NCBI RefSeq assembly: GCF_009601685.2
Contig: NZ_CP045701.2
Location: forward strand, 3,906,001 to 3,970,000
Direction: 5' to 3'
DNA from: Pseudomonas brassicacearum
GTDB taxonomy: Bacteria; Pseudomonadota; Gammaproteobacteria; Pseudomonadales; Pseudomonadaceae
Length of the DNA: 64,000 nt
The first letter of the stretch is position 1, and every line of letters begins with the position of its first letter. Of this stretch, positions 31,227-41,275 are shown in pieces. The translations under genes were made by a program, and so were the position numbers. Under the pieces are notes generated by a model. It ran no database searches, was not told where the DNA came from, and was given only the letters and a program-made list of their open reading frames with translations.

Positions 31227-31384
31227 GCTACCAAACGAATTAGGGTGGCGGCCATACGAAGGTTGGTAGACCGGGCATCGGAGCCGGCGCCTCCGAAGAG
31301 GCCCTGCGCATGGCCACCAAAACGCGAAGTGCATGATTGCACTTGCAAGAGATGACGCTATGCACCGACACCTGGGCTACCAAA
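31227..31384 (-). ncRNA. Structured 5' leader candidate of the DUF6124 gene
   Basis: Upstream of the DUF6124 remnant, 31318-31244 (minus strand) can fold into a long hairpin. GGTGGCCATGCG pairs with the CGTATGG and CCACC segments across a 3-nt bulge, and a GC-rich inner hairpin lies within. The octamer TTTGGTAGC occurs twice in the same direction, at 31384-31376 and 31235-31227, on either side of the hairpin. Similar leaders appear before DUF6124 genes as far as I recall, but no function is established. 31385-31567 shows no gene, only a small CGCTGAT/ATCAGCG hairpin. Confidence 0.4.
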
Positions 31385-31567
31385 CCCGATCGCTGATTCA
31401 ATCAGCGACCCGGAAACGATAGCGCCCGACCCCAAGGCGCACAAGCTGGCGGATTCTGGCGCAGTTGTAGGCAACGGCGCAAGACAACGTAGCCCGATCC
31501 CGAATGATCCTATATCTGGATAAACACGCCCCCTTTTGGACTGGGAGCCTGGGTTAACACAAACACC

Positions 31568-31679
31568 TGTGGCGAGGGAGCTTGCTCCCGCTGGGTGGCG
31601 AAGCCGCCCCGAAAAATTCTGCGTTGAAACAAAAAAAGGCCTGCTTCGCAGTCCAGCGGGAGCAAGCTCCCTCGCCACA
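31568..31679. repeat. REP pair, GTGGCGAGGGAGC type
   Basis: Inverted copies: gtggcgagggagcttgctcc near 31569 and its complement ending ctcgccacaa at 31680, about 65 nt apart. The 31680-31920 stretch to the oprD promoter shows no gene. Confidence 0.8.
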
Positions 31680-31920
31680 AGAGCCCGCTCAAGCCTTCCG
31701 ATCACCCACATTCGACTAATGTCTTAGACCAGTCATCGCACAACCAAGCGCCCTCATCGCTATTCTCAAGCCCCGGATTTTCCCAGCGCCAAGGCCTGCG
31801 ATCTTGACCTCAATCGGTGACAACCATTGAAATTCCTCATTTTGAAGCATCCCCAAGTTGGATAATTCCGATAATGGCCAGTTGACAATGGGGAGCAGCT
31901 TCCAAATAATCGCCCTCATG

Positions 31921-31941
31921 TTGTACGACGACGTATGACAA
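31921..31941. promoter_or_regulatory. Candidate operator upstream of the OprD gene
   Basis: TTGTACGACGACGTATGACA lies 30 nt before the GTG start: TTGT and ACAA ends around ACG-rich centres, partly symmetrical. The core GTACGAC recurs upstream of the uronate dehydrogenase gene at 33394-33400. GntR-type regulators of uronate and aldarate genes use TTGT/ACAA-ended sites, so a common regulator is plausible but no such gene is in the window. Confidence 0.4.
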
Positions 31942-31971
31942 ATAAAAACAACAAAAAGTAGGAGCGTCACA

Positions 31972-33273
31972 GTGAGCACACGTGTCCGTTTTTCGCCCGA
32001 CCGCCGCCCAAACCGCCGTACCCTTCTCAACGCCAGCCCCGCGCTGCTCCTGCTCGGTTGCAGCAGCCTTGCTGCGTTTGTGCCAATGAGCGCCAGCGCC
32101 GAAGGCTTTGTTGATGACGCCAAGGTCAATCTCAACCTGCGCAACTTCTACATCAACCGCAACTTCACCAACCCGAACAACGCCCAGGGCAAAGCCGAGG
32201 AATGGACCCAGAGCTTCATTCTCGACGCCAAGTCCGGTTTCACCCAAGGCACGGTCGGTTTCGGCATGGACGTGCTGGGGATGTACTCGGTCAAGCTCGA
32301 CGGCGGCCGTGGCACGGCGAACACTTCCCTATTGCCGGTTCATGACGACGGTCGCCCCGCCGACGACTTCGGCCGCCTGGGCGTGGCCCTCAAGGCCAAG
32401 GTATCGAAAACCGAACTGAAGGTCGGTGAATGGATGCCGGTGTTGCCGATCCTGCGTTCCGACGATGGCCGTTCCCTGCCGCAGACCTTCCGCGGCGGCC
32501 AGGTGACCTCCACTGAAATCAACGGCCTGAGCCTCTACGGCGGCCAGTTCCGCGCCAACAGCCCGCGCAACGACGCGAGCATGGAAGACATGTCGATGAA
32601 CGGCCGCGGCGCGTTCACCTCCGACCGTTTCAACTTCGGCGGCGGCGAATATGCCTTCAACGACAAACGCACCCAGGTCGGCGTCTGGTACTCGGAACTG
32701 TCCGACATCTACCAGCAAAAATATTTCAACCTGACCCACAGCCAGCCCATCGGTGACTGGACCCTGGGTGCCAACCTCGGCTACTTCATCGGCAAGGAAG
32801 ACGGCAGCGCCCTGGCCGGCGACCTGGACAACAAAACCGCGTTCGCCATGCTCTCGGCCAAATACGGCGGCAACACTTTCTACGTCGGCCTGCAAAAACT
32901 CAGCGGCGACGACGCCTGGATGCGCGTCAACGGCACCAGCGGCGGCACCCTGGCCAACGACAGCTACAACTCCAGCTACGACAACGCCCAGGAAAAATCC
33001 TGGCAAGTGCGCCACGACTTCAACTTCGCCGCCGTCGGCGTGCCGGGCCTGACGTTGATGAACCGCTACATCAGCGGCGACAACGTGCACACCGCTACGG
33101 TTGATGACGGTAAGGAATGGGGCCGCGAAACCGAACTGGCCTACACCGTGCAGAGTGGCGCGCTGAAAAACCTCAACGTGAAATGGCGTAACGCATCGAT
33201 TCGTCGTGACTTCAGCAACAACGAATTCGACGAAAATCGACTCATTTTCAACTACCCGATTTCGCTTCTGTAA
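31972..33273 (+). CDS. OprD-family outer-membrane porin
   Basis: 433-aa substrate-specific porin of the OprD/OccK family. It starts at a GTG with GGAG 7 nt upstream. A long signal region (about 1-44) ends SASA before EGFVDDAKVNLNLRNFYINR, the usual first strand. The body is rich in alternating strands, contains RLGVALKAKVSKTELKVGEW (a conserved OprD segment) and the loop LPQTFRGGQVTS, and ends with a strand RLIFNYPISLL. It precedes uronate dehydrogenase, lactonase and TRAP genes, so it probably admits hexuronates such as glucuronate or galacturonate. Confidence 0.93.
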   Translation: MSTRVRFSPDRRPNRRTLLNASPALLLLGCSSLAAFVPMSASAEGFVDDAKVNLNLRNFYINRNFTNPNNAQGKAEEWTQSFILDAKSGFTQGTVGFGMDVLGMYSVKLDGGRGTANTSLLPVHDDGRPADDFGRLGVALKAKVSKTELKVGEWMPVLPILRSDDGRSLPQTFRGGQVTSTEINGLSLYGGQFRANSPRNDASMEDMSMNGRGAFTSDRFNFGGGEYAFNDKRTQVGVWYSELSDIYQQKYFNLTHSQPIGDWTLGANLGYFIGKEDGSALAGDLDNKTAFAMLSAKYGGNTFYVGLQKLSGDDAWMRVNGTSGGTLANDSYNSSYDNAQEKSWQVRHDFNFAAVGVPGLTLMNRYISGDNVHTATVDDGKEWGRETELAYTVQSGALKNLNVKWRNASIRRDFSNNEFDENRLIFNYPISLL

Positions 33274-33283
33274 TACAGGATCA

Positions 33284-33308
33284 TTGCCATGGGCGCATCC
33301 CATGGCAA
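33284..33308. other. Perfect 10-bp hairpin after the porin gene
   Basis: TTGCCATGGG and its complement enclose CGCAT, 11 nt after the oprD stop. No T-tract follows, so it may be an mRNA 3' stabiliser or a weak terminator separating the porin from the downstream genes. Confidence 0.45.
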
Positions 33309-33390
33309 CGGGCGGCAGGGAAGCCGGTTTAGAGCGGTTCGTCGATCAAACGTTGACAAGGTAGCAGAAGGATAAGGATATTCCCTCTCG

Positions 33391-33403
33391 GTCGTACGAC
33401 AAC
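33391..33403. promoter_or_regulatory. Candidate operator upstream of udh
   Basis: GTCGTACGAC is a perfect 10-bp palindrome followed by AACTTATAAC, about 45 nt before the udh start. It shares GTACGAC with the candidate site before the porin gene (31921-31941). Confidence 0.4.
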
Positions 33404-33444
33404 TTATAACAACTGTACCTCTCACTGTTTGCTCAGGTAATGCC

Positions 33445-34266
33445 ATGACCACGACACAGATTCGCCACCCCTTCAATCGCCTCCTATTGACCGGCGCCGC
33501 TGGCGGCCTTGGCAAAGTCTTGCGCGAACGCCTCAAGCCTTTCGCGCGCCACATTCGCCTGTCGGACATCGCCAACATGACCCCGGCCATCGACGAAAGC
33601 GAAGAAGTGGTGCCGTGCGACCTGTCGGACAAGCAGGCCGTGCATCAACTGGTCGAAGGCGTCGATGCCATCCTGCACTTCGGCGGTGTTTCGGTGGAAC
33701 GTCCGTTCGAAGAGATCCTCGGCGCCAACATCAGCGGCGTTTTCCACATCTATGAAGCCGCCCGCAAACACGGCGTCAAGCGGGTGATCTTCGCCAGCTC
33801 CAACCACGTTATCGGCTTCTACAAACAAGATCAGACCCTCGACGCCCTCTGCGCTCGCCGCCCGGATGGCTACTACGGCCTGTCCAAGTCCTACGGCGAG
33901 GACGTGGCCAGCTTCTATTTCGATCGCTACGGCATCGAGACCGTCAGTATCCGCATCGGCTCGTCGTTCCCGGAACCGCAGAACCGCCGGATGATGAGCA
34001 CCTGGCTGAGCTTCGACGACCTCACCCAACTGATCGAATGCTCGCTCTACACCCCGAAAGTCGGCCACACCGTAGTCTACGGCGTCTCCGCCAACCGCGA
34101 CGTCTGGTGGGACAACAGCCACGCCGCTCACCTGGGTTATCAGCCCAAGGATACTTCCGAGATTTTCCGCGACAAGGTCGAAGCCCAGCCAATGCCGGCC
34201 GCCGATGACCCGGCCAGGATCTATCAGGGCGGTGCCTTTGTCGCAGCCGGCCCGTTCGACGACTGA
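33445..34266 (+). CDS. udh: Uronate dehydrogenase
   Basis: Oxidises glucuronate or galacturonate at C1 with NAD+ to the aldaro-1,5-lactone. 273 aa, extended SDR family, as in characterised Pseudomonas Udh. The NAD site is TGAAGGLG (G17, G20, G23) and the catalytic pair is Y144/K148 in DGYYGLSKSYGED. The sequence PCDLSDKQAVHQLVEGVDAI and FASSNHVIGFY are typical. The following gene is an SMP-30 type lactonase that would open the product, and a TRAP importer follows. The later aldarate dehydratase genes are not in the window. Confidence 0.92.
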   Translation: MTTTQIRHPFNRLLLTGAAGGLGKVLRERLKPFARHIRLSDIANMTPAIDESEEVVPCDLSDKQAVHQLVEGVDAILHFGGVSVERPFEEILGANISGVFHIYEAARKHGVKRVIFASSNHVIGFYKQDQTLDALCARRPDGYYGLSKSYGEDVASFYFDRYGIETVSIRIGSSFPEPQNRRMMSTWLSFDDLTQLIECSLYTPKVGHTVVYGVSANRDVWWDNSHAAHLGYQPKDTSEIFRDKVEAQPMPAADDPARIYQGGAFVAAGPFDD

Positions 34267-34308
34267 TTCGCCTGTTGTTCATGGGATAAAACGAACCAAG
34301 GAATCGCC

Positions 34309-35214
34309 ATGCAAGCCGAATTGATTGTCGATGCTCGCAACGCCGTCGGGGAAAGCCCGGTATGGGTCCCCGAGGAAAATGCCCTGTATTGGGTGGACAT
34401 TCCCAGCGGTGGCCTGCAGCGCTGGAACGCCAGCAGCGGAAAAATCCAGGGCTGGGAAGCCCCTGAAATGCTCGCCTGCCTTGCCCGTCATCAGGACGGT
34501 GGTTGGGTAGCGGGCATGGAGAGCGGTTTCTTTCGCCTGTACCCCCATGATGACGGCAGCCTGGACAGCGAACTGTGCGCAAGCGTCGAGCACAGCCGCA
34601 CCGACATGCGCCTCAATGATGGCCGTTGCGACCGCCAGGGCCGCTTCTGGGCCGGCAGCATGGTGCTGAACATGGGCGCCAATGCGGACGCAGGCCGGAT
34701 GTATCGCTACGAGGCGGGCCAGCGCAGCCCGGTCGAGGCACAACTGAGTAGTTTCATCGTACCCAACGGCCTGGGCTTCAGCCCGGACGGACGCACGATG
34801 TACCTCTCCGATTCACACCCGCTGGTGCAGCAGATCTGGGCTTTCGACTACGACATCGACAGCGGCACGCCGTCCAACCGGCGGCTGTTCGTCGACATGA
34901 TGCCGTTGGCCGGTCGCCCGGATGGCGCCGCGGTGGATGCCGAGGGTTGCTACTGGATCTGCGCCAACGATGCCGGCCTGATTCACCGTTTCACTCCCGA
35001 TGGACGCCTCGACCGTTCACTGCAAGTGCCCGTGAAGAAACCGACCATGTGCGCCTTTGGCGGCAGTCGTCTGGACACCCTCTTCGTGACCTCGATCCGC
35101 CCGGGTGACGACAACGACCCGCAGTCCCTGGCCGGTGGTGTGTTCGCCCTCAATCCCGGCATCAAGGGCCTGGATGAACCTGCTTTCGGAGGACGGAAAC
35201 ACTCCGCGAACTGA
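34309..35214 (+). CDS. SMP-30/gluconolactonase-family lactonase
   Basis: 301-aa six-bladed beta-propeller of the SMP-30/regucalcin family. Metal ligands fit ARNAVGESPVWVPEENALYW (Glu near 15), a central Asn in FIVPNGLGFSPDGRTMYLSD, and an Asp in GRPDGAAVDAEGCYWI. It probably hydrolyses the galactaro- or glucaro-lactone made by uronate dehydrogenase, 43 nt upstream, to the aldarate. The family also includes gluconolactonases and arabinolactonases, so the assignment to aldarolactone is from context. Confidence 0.88.
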   Translation: MQAELIVDARNAVGESPVWVPEENALYWVDIPSGGLQRWNASSGKIQGWEAPEMLACLARHQDGGWVAGMESGFFRLYPHDDGSLDSELCASVEHSRTDMRLNDGRCDRQGRFWAGSMVLNMGANADAGRMYRYEAGQRSPVEAQLSSFIVPNGLGFSPDGRTMYLSDSHPLVQQIWAFDYDIDSGTPSNRRLFVDMMPLAGRPDGAAVDAEGCYWICANDAGLIHRFTPDGRLDRSLQVPVKKPTMCAFGGSRLDTLFVTSIRPGDDNDPQSLAGGVFALNPGIKGLDEPAFGGRKHSAN

Positions 35215-35270
35215 TCTGCTTTGCCGCTTCACATCGATAGACATAAAAACAACAACACTGGAGATTGACC

Positions 35271-36239
35271 ATGAATTTCAAACGCACGCTTCTGATCGCA
35301 GCCCTGCCCCTGGCCTTCCTGGCACAGGCGGCCCATGCCCTCGACATCAAGATCGCCGACGTCCACCCCAAGGGCTACCCGACCGTAGTCGCCGAGGAAT
35401 CCATGGGTAAAACCTTGGAAAAGGAGAGCAACGGCGAGCTGAAGTTCAAGTATTTCCCAGGCGGTGTACTGGGTTCTGAAAAAGAAGTCATCGAGCAGAT
35501 GCAAGCTGGCGCGATCCAGATGTCGCGGGTCAGCCTGGGTATCGTCGGCCCTGTGGTGCCGGACGTGAACGTCTTCAACATGCCGTTCATTTTCCGCGAC
35601 CAGGCCCACATGCGCGCCGTTATCGACGGTGAAGTCGGCGACGCCATTCTCGACAGGATCACCAATTCCGAGTTCGGCCTGGTGGCCCTGGCCTGGATGG
35701 ACGGCGGCACGCGCAACCTCTACACCAAGAAACCGGTGCGCAAGCTCGAAGACCTTCATGGCATGAAAATCCGCGTGATGGGCAATCCGATGTTCATCGA
35801 CACCCTCAACGCCATGGGCGGCAACGGCATCGCCATGGACACCGGCGAGATCTTCAGCGCCTTGCAGACCGGCGTGATCGACGGCGCGGAAAACAACCCG
35901 CCGACCATGCTCGAGCACAACCACTACCAGAACGCCAAGTACTACAGCCTGACCGGCCACCTGATCCTGCCAGAGCCGATCGTGATGTCGAAAATCACCT
36001 GGAACAAGCTCACCCCAGAACAGCAAGTCATGGTGAAAAAAGCCGCCAAGGCCGCCCAGGCTGAAGAACGCGTGCTGTGGGACAAAAAGACCGCCTCCAG
36101 CGAAGAGAAACTCAAGGCCGCTGGCGTCGAGTTCATCACCATTGACAAAAAACCCTTCTACGACGCCACCGCACCGATCCGGGCCAAATACGGCGCGCCG
36201 TATGCCGACTTGATCAAGCGTATCGAAGCGGTCCAGTAA
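35271..36239 (+). CDS. TRAP transporter solute-binding protein (DctP family)
   Basis: 322-aa periplasmic binding protein of a TRAP importer. Signal peptide 1-23 (cut after AHA). The conserved arginine for a carboxylate ligand is expected in RNLYTKKPVRKLEDLHGMKI, which also carries the family's P-[IV]-hinge. QTGVIDGAENNPPTMLEHNH is the DctP signature. Start ATG at 35271 with GGAG 8 nt upstream; an in-frame TTG two codons earlier is not needed. It lies 56 nt after the lactonase gene. The ligand is probably a hexuronate. Confidence 0.93.
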   Translation: MNFKRTLLIAALPLAFLAQAAHALDIKIADVHPKGYPTVVAEESMGKTLEKESNGELKFKYFPGGVLGSEKEVIEQMQAGAIQMSRVSLGIVGPVVPDVNVFNMPFIFRDQAHMRAVIDGEVGDAILDRITNSEFGLVALAWMDGGTRNLYTKKPVRKLEDLHGMKIRVMGNPMFIDTLNAMGGNGIAMDTGEIFSALQTGVIDGAENNPPTMLEHNHYQNAKYYSLTGHLILPEPIVMSKITWNKLTPEQQVMVKKAAKAAQAEERVLWDKKTASSEEKLKAAGVEFITIDKKPFYDATAPIRAKYGAPYADLIKRIEAVQ

Positions 36240-36315
36240 CACCTCTGGATCTGTACTCATGAAAAGGCTGGGCGCGCCGGCGGTTAAAAGGCGCGCCCGG
36301 TTACGGTGGAACCCG

Positions 36316-36843
36316 ATGAAGAATTTGCTGCTGCGTATCAACGACACGATTTACATGACTTGCATCTGGGTGGCCGGCCTATCAGTCCTGGCAATTGCCC
36401 TGATGATTCCGTGGGGGGTGTTTGCCCGCTATGTACTGGGTACCGGCTCCAGCTGGCCGGAGCCCGTCTCTATCCTGCTGATGATCGTGTTCACCTTTAT
36501 TGGCGCTGCCGCCAGTTACCGCTCCGGCTCGCACATGGCCGTGGACATGGTCACCAGCCGCCTGCCGTCACACTGGCGAACCCTGGCTTCGGTTTTCACC
36601 CAGCTATTGATGGCGGCCGTCTGCATTTTCATGACCGTCTGGGGCACCAAGCTGTGCATGACCACCTGGAATCAGTTCATGAGCGCCATTCCCACCCTGC
36701 GCGTCGGCATCACCTACATGCCGATTCCGATCGGTGGCTTCCTGACGTTGATTTTTGTGCTGGAAAAACTCTTGCTGGGCGATCAAAGCCAGCGTCGGGT
36801 CGTGCAGTTCGACCTGGTTGAAGAAAACGAAGGTGCCGCTTAA
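36316..36843 (+). CDS. TRAP transporter small permease (DctQ family)
   Basis: 175-aa membrane protein with four hydrophobic helices, typical of DctQ subunits. It starts MKNLLLRINDTIYMTCIWVA. RYVLGTGSSWPEPVSILLMI and FIGAAASYRSGSHMAVDMV match the conserved DctQ core. The ATG at 36316 is preferred over one 19 codons upstream because the ribosome site (GGTGGA) and family start are here. Its stop overlaps the next start (TAATG). Confidence 0.9.
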   Translation: MKNLLLRINDTIYMTCIWVAGLSVLAIALMIPWGVFARYVLGTGSSWPEPVSILLMIVFTFIGAAASYRSGSHMAVDMVTSRLPSHWRTLASVFTQLLMAAVCIFMTVWGTKLCMTTWNQFMSAIPTLRVGITYMPIPIGGFLTLIFVLEKLLLGDQSQRRVVQFDLVEENEGAA

Positions 36844-38123
36844 TGGACGCTCTGATTCTGCTGGGCAGTTTTTTGTTGTTGATCCTGATCGGCATGCCGG
36901 TCGCCTATGCACTGGGCGCGGCCGCCTTGATCGGGGCGTGGTGGATCGATATCCCATTCCAGGCGATGATGATCCAGGTCGCCGGTGGGGTGAATAAATT
37001 TTCGCTGCTGGCCATTCCATTCTTCGTCCTGGCCGGCGCGATCATGGCCGAGGGCGGCATGTCCCGCCGACTGGTGGCGTTCGCCAGTGTGCTGGTCGGA
37101 TTCGTGCGCGGTGGCCTGTCTCTGGTCAACCTCGTGGCCTCGAGTTTTTTTGGCGCAATCTCCGGCTCCTCGGTGGCCGACACCGCCTCGGTCGGTTCGG
37201 TGCTGATCCCGGAAATGGAACGTCGCGGCTATCCGCGTGAATTCGCCACCGCCGTCACCGTCAGCGGCTCGGTACAAGCACTGCTGACACCGCCCAGCCA
37301 TAACGCGGTGCTGTACTCGCTCGCCGCCGGCGGCACAGTATCGATCGGTTCGCTGTTCATGGCGGGCATCGTCCCCGGCATCCTGATGAACCTCAGCCTG
37401 ATGGCGCTGTGCCTGATTTTCGCGAGAAAGCGCAATTACCCCAAGGGTGAAGTGATTCCGCTCAAGCAAGCGTTGAAAATCTGCAAGGAAGCCATGTGGG
37501 GCATGATGACGCTGTTCATCATCCTCGGCGGCATTCTCTCGGGTGTTTTCACCGCCACCGAATCGGCCGCCATTGCCGTGGTGTGGGCATTCTTCGTGAC
37601 CATGTGCATCTACCGCGACTACAAGTGGAGCGAGTTGCCGAAGCTGATGCACCGCACGGTCCGCACGATCTCCATCGTGATGATCCTGATCGGCTTCGCC
37701 GCCAGCTTCGGCTACATCATGACGCTGATGGAGATCCCGGCGAAGATCACCACCGCGTTCCTGACGCTGTCGGACAACCGCTACGTGATCCTGATGTGCA
37801 TGAACGTGATGCTGCTGATCCTCGGCACCGTGATGGACATGGCGCCGCTGATCCTGATCCTGACCCCGATCCTGATGCCCGTGATCATAGGCATCGGCGT
37901 GGACCCGGTGCAGTTCGGCATGATCATGCTGGTGAACCTGGGTATCGGGCTGATCACGCCTCCGGTAGGCGCGGTATTGTTCGTCGGTTCCGCCATCGGC
38001 AAGGTCAGCATCGAAAGCACCGTCAAGGCCCTGCTGCCGTTCTACGGCATGCTGTTCCTGGTCCTGCTGCTGGTGACCTACGTCCCCGCCATCTCGCTGT
38101 GGCTGCCGCATCTGGTGATGTAA
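36843..38123 (+). CDS. TRAP transporter large permease (DctM family)
   Basis: 426-aa large permease subunit with about 11-12 transmembrane helices. Family signatures: LIGMPVAYALGAAALIGAWW, SSFFGAISGSSVADTASVGS, and LLTPPSHNAVLYSLAAGGT. The C-terminal GLITPPVGAVLFVGSAIGKV is also typical. It works with DctQ as a sodium-coupled importer and receives substrate from the binding protein. It is the last gene of the hexuronate operon; a hairpin (38136-38158) follows. Confidence 0.93.
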   Translation: MDALILLGSFLLLILIGMPVAYALGAAALIGAWWIDIPFQAMMIQVAGGVNKFSLLAIPFFVLAGAIMAEGGMSRRLVAFASVLVGFVRGGLSLVNLVASSFFGAISGSSVADTASVGSVLIPEMERRGYPREFATAVTVSGSVQALLTPPSHNAVLYSLAAGGTVSIGSLFMAGIVPGILMNLSLMALCLIFARKRNYPKGEVIPLKQALKICKEAMWGMMTLFIILGGILSGVFTATESAAIAVVWAFFVTMCIYRDYKWSELPKLMHRTVRTISIVMILIGFAASFGYIMTLMEIPAKITTAFLTLSDNRYVILMCMNVMLLILGTVMDMAPLILILTPILMPVIIGIGVDPVQFGMIMLVNLGIGLITPPVGAVLFVGSAIGKVSIESTVKALLPFYGMLFLVLLLVTYVPAISLWLPHLVM

Positions 38124-38135
38124 CGCCGCGCGCAA

Positions 38136-38158
38136 GCACCCTTATGGTGAGGGTGCTG
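38136..38158 (+). terminator. Weak hairpin after the TRAP operon
   Basis: AGCACCCT and AGGGTGCT form an 8-bp stem around TATGGTG, 12 nt after the dctM stop. No T-tract, so termination is uncertain. Confidence 0.4.
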
Positions 38159-38175
38159 GCTCCGCTGAATTGCGG

Positions 38176-38300
38176 CAGGAGCCGCGTAGGAGCTGCGTAG
38201 GAGCTGTCGAGTGCAACGAGGCTGCGATCTTTCCCCAGACACTTGAATCTCAAGTGAAAGATCAAAGGATCGCAGCCTCGTTGCACTCGACAGCTCCTAC
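38176..38300. repeat. REPIN with symmetrical long arms
   Basis: Two 11-bp units lead into a REPIN at 38197-38300. Unlike other copies, both arms are the same GAGCTGTCGAGTGCAACG type, giving a perfect inverted repeat of about 33 bp per arm. The loop has a single GATCAA. Confidence 0.85.
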
Positions 38301-38364
38301 AGCGCGCAGTCGCGGCCACTCCCTTGCCATAACGGATTTTTCCCATTCGAAAGACGCGACTACC

Positions 38365-39234
38365 ATGACGCTGCCTCTCCTATACCTCGAAGACGAACTG
38401 ACCCGCCTCACCCTCGCCCCGCACCTGGGCGCCAGCCTCGTGGAATGGACCTTGCGCGGCAGCGGCGCGCCGCTGTTACGCCCGCCCACGCCGCAAGCGC
38501 TGGAAAACGGTCTGCCCGGCAAACTCGGCGGCTTCCCCCTGATCCCCTGGTCAAACCGGATCGCCCAAGGCGGTTTCGATTGCCCGGACGGCTGGCTCTC
38601 CCTGGAAGCCAACAGCCCCAACGATCCGTTCCCGATCCATGGCAGCGCCTGGCAACAGCCGTGGCAAGTGATAGAACAAGGCGCCCAGGAAGTCTTGTTG
38701 CAACTCGACAGCCAATCCCCATTCGCCTACTGCGCCAGCCTGCGGATCCGCTTGAATGGCGGTCAGTTGCAGATCGCCATGCACGTCACCCACATGGCCG
38801 AACGGGCCGCGTGGCATGGGCTGGGGTTGCATCCGTATTTTCCGCGCACCGCCGGTACTCGCTTGCAAACCTGCGCCAGCGAAGTCTGGCTCTGCGATGC
38901 ATCGAAACTGCCAACGCAACTAAGGGACATTCCCACAGAGTGGGATTTCCAGCACGCCCGGTTACTGCCAGACGCCCTGGTCGACAACGGCTTCGGCGGT
39001 TGGGACGGGCGATGCCTGATCCAGCAACCGGACCTGGGTTATGAGCTGGAATGCCGGGCCAGCGGCAGTGAGTACTTCCTGCTGTACTGCCCCGTCGGGC
39101 TGGATTTTTTCTGCATCGAACCGGTGAGTCATCCAGTCAACGCCCACCATCTGTCGGGGCGGCCGGGCTTGCGTTTGCTGGAGCAAGGGCAGTCGGTGAC
39201 GCTGGGGTTTTCGATGCAGTGTCGGTTGCTCTAA
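38365..39234 (+). CDS. Aldose 1-epimerase family protein
   Basis: 289-aa galactose-mutarotase-like protein. The fold is indicated by LTLAPHLGASLVEWTLRGSG at the start, FPLIPWSNRIAQGGFDCPDG (the conserved arginine of the active site), FPIHGSAWQQPWQV (first histidine), GLGLHPYFPRT (second histidine) and the late FFCIEPVSHP (Glu as base). It interconverts sugar anomers; a uronate or galactose-type substrate would suit the preceding operon. A REPIN separates it from the TRAP genes. The ribosome site before 38365 is weak, so the start is the least certain part. Confidence 0.85.
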   Translation: MTLPLLYLEDELTRLTLAPHLGASLVEWTLRGSGAPLLRPPTPQALENGLPGKLGGFPLIPWSNRIAQGGFDCPDGWLSLEANSPNDPFPIHGSAWQQPWQVIEQGAQEVLLQLDSQSPFAYCASLRIRLNGGQLQIAMHVTHMAERAAWHGLGLHPYFPRTAGTRLQTCASEVWLCDASKLPTQLRDIPTEWDFQHARLLPDALVDNGFGGWDGRCLIQQPDLGYELECRASGSEYFLLYCPVGLDFFCIEPVSHPVNAHHLSGRPGLRLLEQGQSVTLGFSMQCRLL

Positions 39235-39246
39235 TGCCCACTTCCC

Positions 39247-39334
39247 TGTGGGAGCTAGGCTTGCCCGCGATGAAGTGGACGCGGTCTCCCGGGAACCGAG
39301 GCGTCTGCATCGCGAGCAAGCTTTGCTCCCACAG
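39247..39334. repeat. REP pair between epimerase and bkdR
   Basis: Inverted GTGGGAGC-type REPs (tgtgggagctaggcttgccc at 39247; complement ending tgctcccaca near 39333) lie between convergent genes. Confidence 0.85.
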
Positions 39335-39357
39335 GGATTGGTACGGTCTTTTGATGT

Positions 39358-39846
39358 TCAGGTGCCCAAGGTCAACCCATTGGCCGGCAACGGCAGCGCG
39401 GTCTTGTAGCGCACTTGCTTGAGGGCAAAGCTGGAGCGGATGTTCGCCACGCCCGGGACCTTGGTCAAAAAGTCCATCATGAACCGCTCCAGCGACTGGA
39501 TGGTCGGCACCAGCACGCGGATCAGGTAATCCGGATCGCCGGCCATCAAGTAACACTCCATCACCTCCGGCCGATCGGAGATCGCCTCTTCGAAGTGCTG
39601 CAGCGCCTCTTCCACCTGTTTCTCCAGGCTGACATGGATGAACACGTTGACGTGCAGCCCCAGCAGGTCGGCATCCAGCAGCGTGACCTGCTCGCGGATC
39701 ACCCCCAGTTCCTCCATGGCCCGGACGCGGTTGAAGCACGGGGTTGGCGACAGGTTGACCGAACGGGCGAGATCGGCATTGGTGATGCGGGCGTTTTCCT
39801 GAAGGCTGTTCAGAATGCCGATGTCAGTGCGATCCAATTTACGCAT
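39358..39846 (-). CDS. bkdR: Lrp/AsnC-family activator of the bkd operon
   Basis: 162-aa Lrp-type regulator. The N-terminal helix-turn-helix is [20 protein letters not shown] and [20 protein letters not shown]. The C-terminal RAM domain, with [16 protein letters not shown], binds amino acids. It is divergent from bkdA1 across 192 nt, the arrangement known from P. putida, where BkdR activates the branched-chain ketoacid dehydrogenase operon in response to branched-chain amino acids. Confidence 0.95.
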   Translation of the reverse strand: MRKLDRTDIGILNSLQENARITNADLARSVNLSPTPCFNRVRAMEELGVIREQVTLLDADLLGLHVNVFIHVSLEKQVEEALQHFEEAISDRPEVMECYLMAGDPDYLIRVLVPTIQSLERFMMDFLTKVPGVANIRSSFALKQVRYKTALPLPANGLTLGT

Positions 39847-40032
39847 GGGACAAATAATCCTGTTTTTTATCGTTGTGCAGATTTTTTATCTGCAAATGAT
39901 CTGAACAGCAAGCTAACAGAGAAAAATATTCTTCTTCGTCGAGCCTATGATTGTTGTAGGACAATTTCCCGTACCCGGGGAAATTCGTCAGCTAGCGCGC
40001 CCACTACAAGAAATTCACAAGATCGAGCGTAG

Positions 40033-41274
<1,242 letters not shown>

Positions 41275-41275
41275 C

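Noticed and set aside
33284..33308. Rho-independent terminator after the porin gene
   Set aside because: The stem is perfect but no T-tract follows, so it is listed only as a hairpin.
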